In this document: positions 23,357 to 35,484 of the stretch, piece by piece | Layout: every line of letters starts with the position of its first letter | Numbering within the stretch: position 1 is the stretch's first letter | Source of the DNA: Adlercreutzia mucosicola DSM 19490 | Lineage (GTDB): Bacteria; Actinomycetota; Coriobacteriia; Coriobacteriales; Eggerthellaceae | NCBI RefSeq assembly: GCF_000422625.1 | Contig: NZ_AUGK01000006.1 | Coordinates: 55,540 to 119,539, forward strand | DNA: 64,000 bases | Reading direction: 5' to 3' | Program-made: the position numbers and the translations under genes | Notes under the pieces: generated by a model | What the model saw: the letters and a program-made list of their open reading frames with translations, nothing else | The model's database searches: none | What the model was told of the DNA's origin: nothing

Positions 23357-23624
23357 ATGTCTCATTGGATATATGCCTAATTTGACATAAGATGCAAGAT
23401 AACGATGGACGGTTCGCACACAAAATGTTAAAAGATCGCTCTCTAACACAAAAATGCCCTCATTTTGTAAAATGAAACGAGCGAATTGAGTTAAAAGCGC
23501 CCGCCTTGACAGAGGCCGGCAAAAATTAGCCGAGGAGATGGCTGGGCGGCTTGTCGCGATGCCTGAGAGCCGCGGCGTATGAGGCCGCGCGTTGGCGATG
23601 CGACGAGACGGATGAGGGAGCACG

Positions 23625-24416
23625 GTGCTTTCGGAATGGTGGGATAGGCTGCGAGCGTCACGGCGGCAGACGGTGGCGACAGGCTTTGGCGAGGCGACGC
23701 TGTATGCTTTGGCTGACAGCGAGGGATCGCCAGTGCGCATGCTCAGCGTGGGCGGCGTGCTGCAGTCGGCCACCTATACCGACGAGCGCTGGGACCGCTG
23801 TCCCTTCGCCTATCTGCGGGCCTTCGACCACCTGTTCGAGGCAGAGCCGGCCCTGTCCGTTGAGCGTGTGCTCATGATCGGCGGGGCTGGCTTCGCCTAT
23901 CCGAAGCAGCTGTTGTCGGATCATCCGGGCGTGAAGCTGGATGTGGTGGAAATCGACCCGGCTATGGTGGCTTTGGCGCGCGATCACTTCTTCTTGGATC
24001 GGCTGGAGCAGCGTCTGGCTGCCGAAGGGCGCGGCGACGATCTGCGCATCTTCGTGGAAGACGGCGCGACCTTCCTTCAGGACGGGGGTCGCGGTTTCGA
24101 CGGCTATGACGTGATCATCAACGACGCCTTCGTGGGCCGCGATGCGGTGGCGTTCTTCGCCAGCGATGCGGGTATCGCCGCGGCCAAGGCGCGGCTGCGG
24201 CCGGGCGGCCTGCTCATGGCCAACTGCGTGGTGGAGTTCACGAGCGATGCCATGTACCGGCTCTTTACCCAGGTGCAGCGTCTGGGCGATCAGTTCGCTT
24301 CGGTGGTCGTCATCGATGCTTCCGACGAGCAGTTCGGCGGTGCCGACAATTACCTGGTGATTGCCTCCGACGGCGCCTATCCGTTCACGGGGGTCATTCC
24401 CTACGGGGAGGCGTGA
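23625..24416 (+). CDS. Spermidine-synthase-like methyltransferase-fold protein
   Basis: The 263-residue protein has the spermidine synthase/SAM-fold core: VERVLMIGGAGFAYPKQLL, LDVVEIDPAMVALARDHF, LRIFVEDGATFLQDGG and YDVIINDAFVG. The usual polyamine-synthase GGGDG reads GGAGF, and no S-adenosylmethionine decarboxylase is nearby, so a true aminopropyltransferase role is uncertain; many family members are uncharacterised. The GTG at 23625 has GAGGGAG upstream. Strand and spacing suggest a single-gene unit. Confidence 0.75.
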   Translation: MLSEWWDRLRASRRQTVATGFGEATLYALADSEGSPVRMLSVGGVLQSATYTDERWDRCPFAYLRAFDHLFEAEPALSVERVLMIGGAGFAYPKQLLSDHPGVKLDVVEIDPAMVALARDHFFLDRLEQRLAAEGRGDDLRIFVEDGATFLQDGGRGFDGYDVIINDAFVGRDAVAFFASDAGIAAAKARLRPGGLLMANCVVEFTSDAMYRLFTQVQRLGDQFASVVVIDASDEQFGGADNYLVIASDGAYPFTGVIPYGEA

Positions 24417-24477
24417 GGCGTCGTTTTTCGCATGCGCCTTCTTCGGGGGTGGGGCCGCGCTGGATGGCCCCGATTGC

Positions 24478-28248
<3,771 letters not shown>

Positions 28249-28440
28249 GGGAGCTCCTCTCGCGTATTCAGCTAATGAAACAAAGTTCAGTTTAGAAGGA
28301 GTCCGATCCCCTTGTGGATCCAAGGGCCATTCGTAGGGCAACCGTGAGGTCTCCGATTCCCTCGGGGTATTTGTTGCAATGAGCCATAAACGTTGTACGA
28401 TAGCCTTACGCATGAGTACTTCAGTATAGAGGAGCGGGTT

Positions 28441-29559
28441 ATGGCGCGAAAAAGAAAAGTCGAAGAGGGCGAGATCCTTGGCGTTGACCTGCGAAGCAGC
28501 TCGGCGGAGTTTCTTGCCTTTACTGCGTCAACGGGAGAATCGGCGGTTGAGGTTCTCTTCACGAATGAGATGATTTGGGCGACCCAGAAGATGATTGCCG
28601 AGCTTTTCGATTGTAGCGTTCCGAATGTCTCGCAGCATCTTAAGCAGCTGTATGTAGATGGCGAGCTTGGCAAAGAGACAACTGTTAAGAAATTTTTAAC
28701 AGTTCAAACCGAAGGTGATCGCGAGGTGGAGCGCGAAAGGCTGTTCTATCGCCTCGATGCTGTCATCGCCGTCGGATATCGGGTCAACTCTGTGCGGGCT
28801 GTCCAGTTTCGGCAATGGGCCACTGCCATTCTTGCGGAATACACCATCAAGGGTTATGTGATGGATGATGAGCGAATGAAGGACGGCGCTTTTCTCGGCG
28901 AGGATTATTACGAGCATCTTCTCGAAGAAATCAGGGAAATCCGTTTGAGCGAGAGGCGACTTTATCAAAAGATCACTGATATTTATGCCACATCGATTGA
29001 CTATAACCTCGATGCTCCGACCACACGAAGGTTCTTCGCTACTGTTCAAAACAAAATGCATTATGCCGTTCACGGAAACACTGCGGCAGAGCTCATCATG
29101 GATCGCGCCGATGCGGAACAGCCACATATGGGGTTGAGAACCTGGCGCAATGCGCCTGCGGGGAAAATTCTTCGATCTGATGTGGTGATCGCAAAGAACT
29201 ATCTCAATAAGGACGAGGCAAAATCGCTGGAGCTCATTGTAACTATGTATCTAGATTATGCCGAGCGCCAAGCCATGAAACGCATCCCCATGACCATGGA
29301 GGATTGGGCTGCTCGGTTAGATGCGTTCCTCAAATTCAACGAAGAGGAGGTTTTGGACAACCCCGGGAAGGTAGCCGCGGAGGTCGCAGAATCCTTTGCC
29401 TTGAGCGAGTTCGAGAAATATCGCATAGTCCAAGATAGCCTATTCGAGAGCGATTTCGACCGTTATATAGCCTATCAGCTCACGCTCCCCTTCAGCGAGG
29501 AGCTAGACAGGGCGGCAGCTCTTCGCCGGTCCAGTGGAGGCGGGGTCGATGCAGATTGA
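28441..29559 (+). CDS. RhuM-family protein
   Basis: The 372-residue protein matches the RhuM family: FTNEMIWATQKMIAELFDCSVPNVSQHLKQLY, FYRLDAVIAVGYRVNSVRAVQFRQWATAIL, ERRLYQKITDIYATSIDYN, and a C-terminal segment with FATVQNKMHYAVHG. RhuM was named from a Salmonella pathogenicity island and family members are common in mobile and defence-rich regions; biochemical function is not established. Composition is clearly lower in GC than flanking genes, suggesting acquisition. The start at 28441 has GAGGAG upstream; codons back to 28393 are open but unsupported. It stands alone between PFOR and the oxalate transporter. Confidence 0.82.
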   Translation: MARKRKVEEGEILGVDLRSSSAEFLAFTASTGESAVEVLFTNEMIWATQKMIAELFDCSVPNVSQHLKQLYVDGELGKETTVKKFLTVQTEGDREVERERLFYRLDAVIAVGYRVNSVRAVQFRQWATAILAEYTIKGYVMDDERMKDGAFLGEDYYEHLLEEIREIRLSERRLYQKITDIYATSIDYNLDAPTTRRFFATVQNKMHYAVHGNTAAELIMDRADAEQPHMGLRTWRNAPAGKILRSDVVIAKNYLNKDEAKSLELIVTMYLDYAERQAMKRIPMTMEDWAARLDAFLKFNEEEVLDNPGKVAAEVAESFALSEFEKYRIVQDSLFESDFDRYIAYQLTLPFSEELDRAAALRRSSGGGVDAD

Positions 29560-29597
29560 GAACTGTGAATTTGTAGACTGAGCCCATTCTTTTGCAA

Positions 29598-29636
29598 GAA
29601 AGCCCGCCTGCGCTCTTGTTGGAGGGCAGGCGGGCT
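29598..29636 (-). terminator. Terminator of the oxalate transporter gene
   Basis: AGCCCGCCTGC and GCAGGCGGGCT form a perfect 11-bp stem (29601-29611 with 29626-29636), followed on the minus strand by TTCTTG. It lies 30 bases after the transporter stop and could also stop RhuM transcripts from the other side. Confidence 0.7.
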
Positions 29637-29665
29637 TGGGAAACAGCCCCGAGGCGGGATGTCTC

Positions 29666-30718
29666 CTATGCGCCGAACAGGTGCTCGATCATGGGGGTTA
29701 CGACGATCCACAGGGGCATCGTAGCGGCGAAGGCCAGGGTGGACACGGCCACGGTGGACGCGCCCTCGCGCACGTAGATGTTGTAGCGGCTGGAGATGAT
29801 GATGCCGGAGAACGCCGGGGGCAGGGCGATGGCCAGCACGAACATCTGGAGCATCTCGCCATGGATGCCGCATACCAGGCCCAGCGCCAGGCCGATGGCC
29901 GGGGTGAGCAGGTTGCGGTAGAACACGTTCCAGATGGTCTCCTTGCCCAGGCTGAACTTCACGGTGGACAGCGCGATGCCGGCGGCGAATACGGCCAGGC
30001 CGGAGTTGGCCTTGGCGATGAGGCTGAAGCAGGGGTCAAGCTCGGCGGGGAACTTGATGCCCACGAGCACCATGACCACGGCCAGGATGGGCACCCACAC
30101 CACCGGCTGCTTCAGCGACTTGATGACAGCATCCAGGTTGGAGTTGTGGGCCTTCTTTGCCGGCGCGGGCGCGGCAGGAGCGCCCTTGCCCGCGATGGCG
30201 GCCGTGCCCGTGGCGGCGAGTTTCGTCTTGCTCGCGGCCTCGGCGTTCAAGCCCTTGTTCACCAGGTAGAAGCCGATGGGGATGGTGATGGCGTTCACGA
30301 TAATGGCCACGATGGCCACCACGAGGCCCGTTTGGGTGCCGGTGCCGAACACCGGGTCCAGCACGGCGAAGCCCAGAAAGCCGATGGTGGGCGATCCGGC
30401 GATAAGGGCGCAGACGCCGGCCTCGGCGATGTTGTGCTTGAACATCTTCCAGCACAAAAAGAAGCTGAGCATGAACATGCCGATGACCACGACCAGGCTC
30501 ACGAGGGTGAGGGGAAGGTCGCTGAACAGCATCTCGCGGGTGGCCTTGGTGATGGAGAGAAACAGCGCGGCCGGCAGGGCGATGTCCAGCACGACCTTGT
30601 TCAGACCCTGCATCTGGTCGTTATCGAACTTGTGCAATTTGCCGCCGAGGTAGCCGAGGATCATGATGGCGAAGATCGGCAGGATGTCGGCGATGATGAT
30701 GTTACCGATGTCTCCCAT
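29666..30718 (-). CDS. AEC-family transporter, probable oxalate/formate carrier
   Basis: The 350-residue protein has about ten membrane helices in two groups separated by an Ala/Pro/Lys-rich cytoplasmic loop (about 165-200), the layout of auxin efflux carrier (AEC) permeases such as MdcF and YfdV. It is immediately downstream of oxalyl-CoA decarboxylase on the same strand, as in oxalate clusters of lactobacilli and enterobacteria, so oxalate uptake or oxalate/formate exchange is likely. A GAAAGAAGGCCC-type ribosome site precedes the ATG. A 111-base hairpin element lies between it and the decarboxylase gene. Confidence 0.82.
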   Translation of the reverse strand: MGDIGNIIIADILPIFAIMILGYLGGKLHKFDNDQMQGLNKVVLDIALPAALFLSITKATREMLFSDLPLTLVSLVVVIGMFMLSFFLCWKMFKHNIAEAGVCALIAGSPTIGFLGFAVLDPVFGTGTQTGLVVAIVAIIVNAITIPIGFYLVNKGLNAEAASKTKLAATGTAAIAGKGAPAAPAPAKKAHNSNLDAVIKSLKQPVVWVPILAVVMVLVGIKFPAELDPCFSLIAKANSGLAVFAAGIALSTVKFSLGKETIWNVFYRNLLTPAIGLALGLVCGIHGEMLQMFVLAIALPPAFSGIIISSRYNIYVREGASTVAVSTLAFAATMPLWIVVTPMIEHLFGA

Positions 30719-30767
30719 TTTGGGCCTTCTTTCTCGGTTGATGTTAGCTTGGGACTCTGCGCCGGTC

Positions 30768-30878
30768 GGGGCCGTGGGGCACCTCGATTCGCTCTGCAGT
30801 CCTCGCTTTGGAGAACAGGACGTTTAGTCCTGTTCTCGTCGCTGCGGAACTCGCTCGGTCGAGGCGCCCCACGGCCCC
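30768..30878. repeat. Long nested inverted repeat between oxalate genes
   Basis: The outer arms GGGGCCGTGGGGC (30768-30780) and GCCCCACGGCCCC (30866-30878) continue into CCTCGA/TCGAGG. The centre is the perfect GAGAACAGGAC/GTCCTGTTCTC hairpin (30811-30837) with a GTTTA loop. The whole 111 bases could fold into one long hairpin. It lies between the decarboxylase and transporter genes and encodes no protein I can support. Confidence 0.75.
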
Positions 30879-30960
30879 TCTACACTCGGTCATTGTCGAG
30901 GGCGCATTCGACATGGCTCGTGGGGAATGGGAGACATGTCGGCCGCAGTTGATGCCTTCC

Positions 30961-32742
30961 TTAATCGACGAGTTTGCCGTTCTCGCGGTGCTCGGCGAGG
31001 TCTTCCTGCTCGTTGCCTACGAGCGGGCCGGTGACGGGCTGCGGGTTCAGGTAGGTGATGTGGCCCGATTCCTTGCCGGCGTGGATGGACAGCTCGCAGC
31101 ACACCAGGGTGGGCTTGCGGCTCGCCACCCCGGCGGCCACGTACTGCTCCACCTCGGCCGGGGTGGTGGCGTAGTAGCCGGTGCCGCCGAAGGCCTCCAT
31201 CAGCTTCTCGTAATGGGCGCAGGCCGCAAGCGTCAGCGGCGAGGGGTCGCCGTCGGTGCCGAGGTTCTTGAAGTCGCCGCGGTAGATGCCGCCGTTGTTC
31301 AGCACCACCACGGTCACGGGCAGGTGGTAGCGGCAGATGGTCTCCACTTCCATGCCGTCGAAGCCGAAGGCGGAATCGCCGTGGATGGAGATGACGGGCT
31401 TGCCGGTGGTCACGGCCGCGCCGATGGCGTAGGGCAGCCCCACGCCCATCACACCCCAGGTGCCGCAGTCCAGGCGGTGGCGGGGCAGGTACATGTCGAT
31501 GATGTCGCGGCAGTCGTCCAGGGCGTTGGCGCCCTCGTTGGCGATGTACACGTCGTGGTTGGCGTCGGTCACCTTCTTGATGGCCCCCAGGGCGTTATAG
31601 TGGTTCATGGGCACGGTGCCGGCCGTCTCGGCCCCGCCGAAGCGGGCGTTGTTCTTCGCGGAATCGGCCTGGATGGCCTCAAGCCAGGCGGGGTCGGCCT
31701 TGAAGGGATGGGCGGTCAGGTAGTCGTTGAACAGTCCCACGGTGGATTTCAGATCGCCCACCACGGGGGCTGCGATGTAGCGGGAGTTGTCGATCTCGGT
31801 GGGGTCGATGTCCACCTGGATGAACTTCACGTTCTCGTTCCAGTGCTTGCCCTTGCCGAAGTTCAGCATCCAGTTCAGGCGCGCGCCCAAAAGCACCACC
31901 ACGTCGGCCTCGCGCATGGTCATGCCGCGGGCGCTGGCGGCGTTCTGCGGGTGGTCGTCGGGCAAAAGGCCCTTGGCCATGGACATGGCCAAATACGGCG
32001 CGCCGGTGGATTCCACGAACTGGCGCACCTCGTCGTCGCACTGGGCGTAGGCTGCGCCCTTGCCCAGGTAGATGAGGGGCTTCTTGGCGCTGGCCAGTAC
32101 GGCCATGGCCTCATCAACGACGCTTTGGGCGGGAATTTGGGCCGGGGCCGGGTCGTTCACCTTGTACAGCAGGCCCTCGGCCACGGTGGCGTCGATGGTC
32201 TGGCCCAGGGTGTCGCCGGGCAGGTCGATGTACACGCCGCCGGGCCGCCCCGAGCAGGCGGCGCGGATGGCCCGGGCCACCACGAGCGGAATGTCCTCCA
32301 CTTTATCGACCCGGTAGGCGGCCTTGGCGAAGGGCTTCGCGTAGTTCAGCTGGTCGAGCCCCTCGTAGTCGCCCTCGCCCAAGTCGATGAGCTCGCGGGA
32401 CGACGAACCGGCCATCATGATGACGGGCCAGCCGTTCTCGGTGGCCTCCTTCAAGGGCACGATGCCGTTCAGGAACCCGGGGGCCGACACGGTGAGGTAC
32501 AGGCCGGGCTTGCCGGTGATGAAGCCCTCGGCCGCAGCGGCGTTGCCCGCGTCGGCCTCGTGGCGCATGCCGATGTAGCGGATGCCCTTGGCCTGGGCGA
32601 TACGGGCCACATCGGTCACGGGAATGCCGATGACGCCGTATATGCGGTTCAGGTCGTTCTTCAGCAGCGATTGAACCAGCACGTGGAATCCGTCGGTGAG
32701 GTTGGTGCTCGCGGCTGGCGCGGCCGTGGGAGTGGTAGTCAT
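30961..32742 (-). CDS. oxc: Oxalyl-CoA decarboxylase
   Basis: Oxc is a TPP enzyme that splits oxalyl-CoA into formyl-CoA and CO2. The 593-residue protein shows YGVIGIPVTDVARIAQ, GMRHEADAGNAA (catalytic-type E62), SAPGFLNGIVPLKEAT, the middle ADP/CoA-binding domain, and the TPP motif GDSAFGFDGMEVETI...NNGG. Length and motifs match the family. The AEC carrier gene follows on the same strand. Its partner frc is about 10 kb away. An AGGAGG ribosome site precedes the ATG. It is divergent from a CDF exporter. Confidence 0.95.
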   Translation of the reverse strand: MTTTPTAAPAASTNLTDGFHVLVQSLLKNDLNRIYGVIGIPVTDVARIAQAKGIRYIGMRHEADAGNAAAAEGFITGKPGLYLTVSAPGFLNGIVPLKEATENGWPVIMMAGSSSRELIDLGEGDYEGLDQLNYAKPFAKAAYRVDKVEDIPLVVARAIRAACSGRPGGVYIDLPGDTLGQTIDATVAEGLLYKVNDPAPAQIPAQSVVDEAMAVLASAKKPLIYLGKGAAYAQCDDEVRQFVESTGAPYLAMSMAKGLLPDDHPQNAASARGMTMREADVVVLLGARLNWMLNFGKGKHWNENVKFIQVDIDPTEIDNSRYIAAPVVGDLKSTVGLFNDYLTAHPFKADPAWLEAIQADSAKNNARFGGAETAGTVPMNHYNALGAIKKVTDANHDVYIANEGANALDDCRDIIDMYLPRHRLDCGTWGVMGVGLPYAIGAAVTTGKPVISIHGDSAFGFDGMEVETICRYHLPVTVVVLNNGGIYRGDFKNLGTDGDPSPLTLAACAHYEKLMEAFGGTGYYATTPAEVEQYVAAGVASRKPTLVCCELSIHAGKESGHITYLNPQPVTGPLVGNEQEDLAEHRENGKLVD

Positions 32743-32962
32743 GAATGCCTCCTGAAAGTGAGCGTGGACAGGGAGAAGCGGTGCTTCTCTACGGAATATA
32801 GTCCGCGCCTACGGCCTGTTTCGGCTGCTGGGGCCGCTGTTGGCGGGAAGTTGCCGAACTGCATTGGAAAGGCAACGTGGTAAGCATTCAGGATGGGAGA
32901 GGCGAGGACTATAATCGAAGCTGAGCCGGAAGGGCGCACATAATATAGCGAAGGTGATGGTC

Positions 32963-34060
32963 ATGGATCGCGAGCGGGAGATCGTTAGGGCGAGCGTATA
33001 CGGCATTGCGGGCAATCTGCTGCTCGTGGCATTCAAGCTGGCCGTGGGATTCGTGTCCCATTCCATCGCCATCATTCTGGACGGCGTGAACAACGCCACC
33101 GACGCCCTGTCCTCCATCGTGACCATCGTGGGCACGAAGCTGGCCGGGCGCCGCCCCGACCGCCGCCACCCCTTCGGCTACGGGCGCGTGGAATACCTGA
33201 CGAGCGTAGTCATCGCCGTCATCATTTTAGTGGCCGGCGTGGTTTCGCTGCGGGAATCGGTGGTGAAGATCATCCATCCGGGCACGCCGAGTTACTCGGT
33301 CGTCACCATCGCGGTCATCGTGGTGGCCATTCTGGCGAAGATCGCCATCGGCATCATGTTCAAGCGCTTCGGCGACAAGACGCAGTGCGAGGCGCTCATC
33401 GCCTCGGGGGTGGACTCCAATTACGACGCGGTGCTCTCAGCGGGCACGCTGGTGGTGGCCGCGGCCCAGAACCTGTGGGGGCTCAACATCGACGGCATCG
33501 TGGGCCTTATCATCTCGCTGGTGGTATGCAAGGCCGGCATCGAGGTGCTGCGGGACGCCCTGGGCCCCATCATCGGACTGCCCGAGGACAAGAAGCTGGT
33601 GAACGCCATCGCCACGTACGTGAACGGGTTTCCCGGAGTACGGGGCACCTACGATATCGTGCTGGACAATTTCGGGCCCAACGAGGTGCTCGGCGGCCTG
33701 CGCATCGAGGTGGACGATGCCACCGACGCCCGCCAGATCCACGAGCTGACGCGCAAGATCACCGAGGGGCTCGCGGAGAAGTTCCGTATCCGGGCCATCG
33801 TGGGCATCTACGCGGCCAACAGCCAGGGGCAGTTTGCCGATATGCGCGCCGATCTGCAGAAGATCGTGGCGGAGGAGCCGGCCATCGGGCAGGTGCACGG
33901 GTTTTACGTGGATACGGCAGACGCCACGGTGTACTTCGACATGGTGGTGGACTTCTCGGCCGACGGGGAAGCGGTGCGCGATGCGGTGGTGAGGGCGCTG
34001 GCGGCGCGGTACCCGGATTACTCCTTCGATGTGGTGATCGATACGGACTACGAGGAGTAG
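32963..34060 (+). CDS. Cation diffusion facilitator family metal exporter
   Basis: The roughly 365-residue CDF protein has six membrane helices in its first 200 residues and a C-terminal cytoplasmic ferredoxin-like domain, here unusually followed by a second similar segment (about 285-365). Metal-site residues are DGVNNATD in helix 2 and DSNYD in helix 5; an Asp at both sites, without the His of zinc transporters, suggests manganese or iron efflux, an inference. The start at 32963 is favoured because AAGG lies eight bases upstream; GTG 32954 and ATG 32957 are also in frame. It is divergent from oxc. Confidence 0.87.
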   Translation: MDREREIVRASVYGIAGNLLLVAFKLAVGFVSHSIAIILDGVNNATDALSSIVTIVGTKLAGRRPDRRHPFGYGRVEYLTSVVIAVIILVAGVVSLRESVVKIIHPGTPSYSVVTIAVIVVAILAKIAIGIMFKRFGDKTQCEALIASGVDSNYDAVLSAGTLVVAAAQNLWGLNIDGIVGLIISLVVCKAGIEVLRDALGPIIGLPEDKKLVNAIATYVNGFPGVRGTYDIVLDNFGPNEVLGGLRIEVDDATDARQIHELTRKITEGLAEKFRIRAIVGIYAANSQGQFADMRADLQKIVAEEPAIGQVHGFYVDTADATVYFDMVVDFSADGEAVRDAVVRALAARYPDYSFDVVIDTDYEE

Positions 34061-34070
34061 GGTGCTGTCC

Positions 34071-34274
34071 GGTCCCCGCGCGGGAGGGGTGCGTTCGCGG
34101 CCGACTTCGCGCTGGTTCCCGCTGCGAACGCGGCTAGGGAAGCAGAGGGGATGACGCGCATCAGTCGGTACTGTCCCGGTATCGTTGGTGCTGGCGTGGA
34201 AGCTGCTTCTCTTGGGCCGCGTTCTCCGCGGGGCGCTCAGACGGCCGCGAACGCACCCCGCCCGCGCGGGGACC
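34071..34274. repeat. Long (204-bp) near-perfect inverted-repeat element
   Basis: Outer arms of 33 bases (34071-34103 and 34242-34274, beginning GGTCCCCGCGCGGG and ending CCCGCGCGGGGACC) differ at one position. Further internal segments also pair: GAACGCGGCT with GGCCGCGTTC, GGGAAGCAG with CTGCTTCTC, and ACGCGCATCA with a GGTGCTGGCGT region. The whole block could fold into one extended hairpin. It fills the gap between the CDF gene and the next gene and has no coding support. Confidence 0.8.
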
Positions 34275-34302
34275 TGCTTGATGTCGGCTGGATGGTTGGG
34301 CA

Positions 34303-34335
34303 TAAAGAGAGGGAGCCTTTCGGGCTCCCTCTCTC
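34303..34335 (-). terminator. Terminator of the four-helix membrane protein gene
   Basis: GAGAGGGAGCC (34307-34317) and GGCTCCCTCTC (34323-34333) form a perfect 11-bp stem. On the minus strand the short tail TTTATG follows. Confidence 0.7.
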
Positions 34336-34359
34336 GGTGTCTATTTGCCTTGCTGGCGG

Positions 34360-35124
34360 TTACGCCTGGGGCTTGTCGTTAGCGGGAGTCTCCTCCACGA
34401 CGGTGACGCTGGCCTGGGCGTCCTCGATGTAGTTGTCGGGCACGACGACGGCCGGCTCGGCGGTTACCTCGGCGGTGACGGCCTCGGCGGCCACTTCGGT
34501 GGCGGGGGTCACAGGCGCGGGGTCGGACACGAGGGTCTCGGCGGCGACGGCAACGGGCGCAGCCGCGGGGGCCGCGGGGGTCGCGGGAGCCTGCGCGACA
34601 GCCGGCTGCTGGGGAGCAACCGGCTGGGTCGGAGCCTGGGGAGCGACGGGCGCGCCGTAGGTGGGGACATTATAGATGGGCGCAGCATAGGCGGTACCGG
34701 CCAGGGCGGCGTTCTTGTCCTTGTTGGCGAACACGGCCACCACGATGCACAGCACGAGCGAGATGATGCCCGCACCGAAGAACGAAGCGACAGCACCCAC
34801 GATGTTCCACACCATGACGCTCTTCAGCTTCTCGGGCTTGTTCGCGCCGCGCACGCCCATGATGCCGGCGATGAGCACGAGAACCAGACAGGCAAAGCCC
34901 CAGAAGATAAAGCCGCCGAGCAGGCCGAGGATCATGTTGATATCGCTCATCTCGATGATGTAGCCCTCGTCGGTGTAGAAATAATCGTAGCCGGAATCGT
35001 TAATGGCGGCACCGCCGACGCCGAGCATGGCCCAAGCGATCAGGATGCCGATGATGCCGAGGGAAGCGAGCACGATGTTGACGATGCTCATGCCCTTGAT
35101 GGCTTTGGCGTGGGAGGTATTCAT
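34360..35124 (-). CDS. Membrane protein with Ala/Pro-rich C-terminal tail
   Basis: I do not recognise a family. The 254-residue protein has about three to four hydrophobic helices (about 12-35, 60-85, 100-125), resembling small DUF4190-like proteins, and then a 120-residue low-complexity tail rich in Ala, Pro, Val and acidic residues (APVAPQAPTQPVAPQQP...). The tail could span the cell wall or act as a flexible linker. The start at 35124 has AAGGAGA upstream. A good minus-strand promoter is visible: TTGCCG at 35188-35193 and TATACT at 35166-35171, 16 bases apart. Confidence 0.65.
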   Translation of the reverse strand: MNTSHAKAIKGMSIVNIVLASLGIIGILIAWAMLGVGGAAINDSGYDYFYTDEGYIIEMSDINMILGLLGGFIFWGFACLVLVLIAGIMGVRGANKPEKLKSVMVWNIVGAVASFFGAGIISLVLCIVVAVFANKDKNAALAGTAYAAPIYNVPTYGAPVAPQAPTQPVAPQQPAVAQAPATPAAPAAAPVAVAAETLVSDPAPVTPATEVAAEAVTAEVTAEPAVVVPDNYIEDAQASVTVVEETPANDKPQA

Positions 35125-35484
35125 GACGGTTCTCCTTGGTTGGGGACGAAAATGACAACGGACACAGTATAGCCGTAGAACCTTGATCGGCAAGCTAATC
35201 ATTGTCCTGTAGGCCGTTTGTTGACAAGCGTCAGTGCCGGGGCGTTGTGGATTCCCGGGGGTTTCGCTGTGGGGATGGCGCGGTGGTTTTCCGCAATTTC
35301 AGCAGGGGCGGCCTCTGCGCGGGGGCGTTCCCGTAGGGTACATCGCCCCGGTGCCTTCCGTGTCTTTCGGCGTGCCCTGCGGGTCGCGCCGCTGGTCGGT
35401 GGGAAACCATTCGGAAACACGGGGCCTGTGCGCCGGCTGATACACTGGCGCATGTCTAACCTGAACAAGAAGAGGGAGAAGCCT
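35125..35484. other. 360-base intergenic region: divergent promoters and FDH leader
   Basis: The left part holds the minus-strand promoter for the membrane protein (35166-35193). TTGACA at 35221-35226 could be a plus-strand -35 element for the formate dehydrogenase genes, which would give a leader of over 200 GC-rich bases. Because the downstream genes encode a molybdoenzyme I looked for a Moco riboswitch, but could not match its conserved blocks. No gene is supported. Confidence 0.4.

Noticed and set aside
23625-24416. True spermidine synthase
   Set aside because: The usual GGGDG motif is altered and no SAM decarboxylase is adjacent, so only the fold-level assignment is kept.
24451-24471. 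Terminator of PFOR
   Set aside because: GGGGCC/GGCCCC can pair but there is no T run on either strand, so the assignment is too weak.
35227-35484. Molybdenum-cofactor riboswitch before the formate dehydrogenase genes
   Set aside because: The GC-rich leader could be structured, but I could not align the conserved blocks of that riboswitch class.
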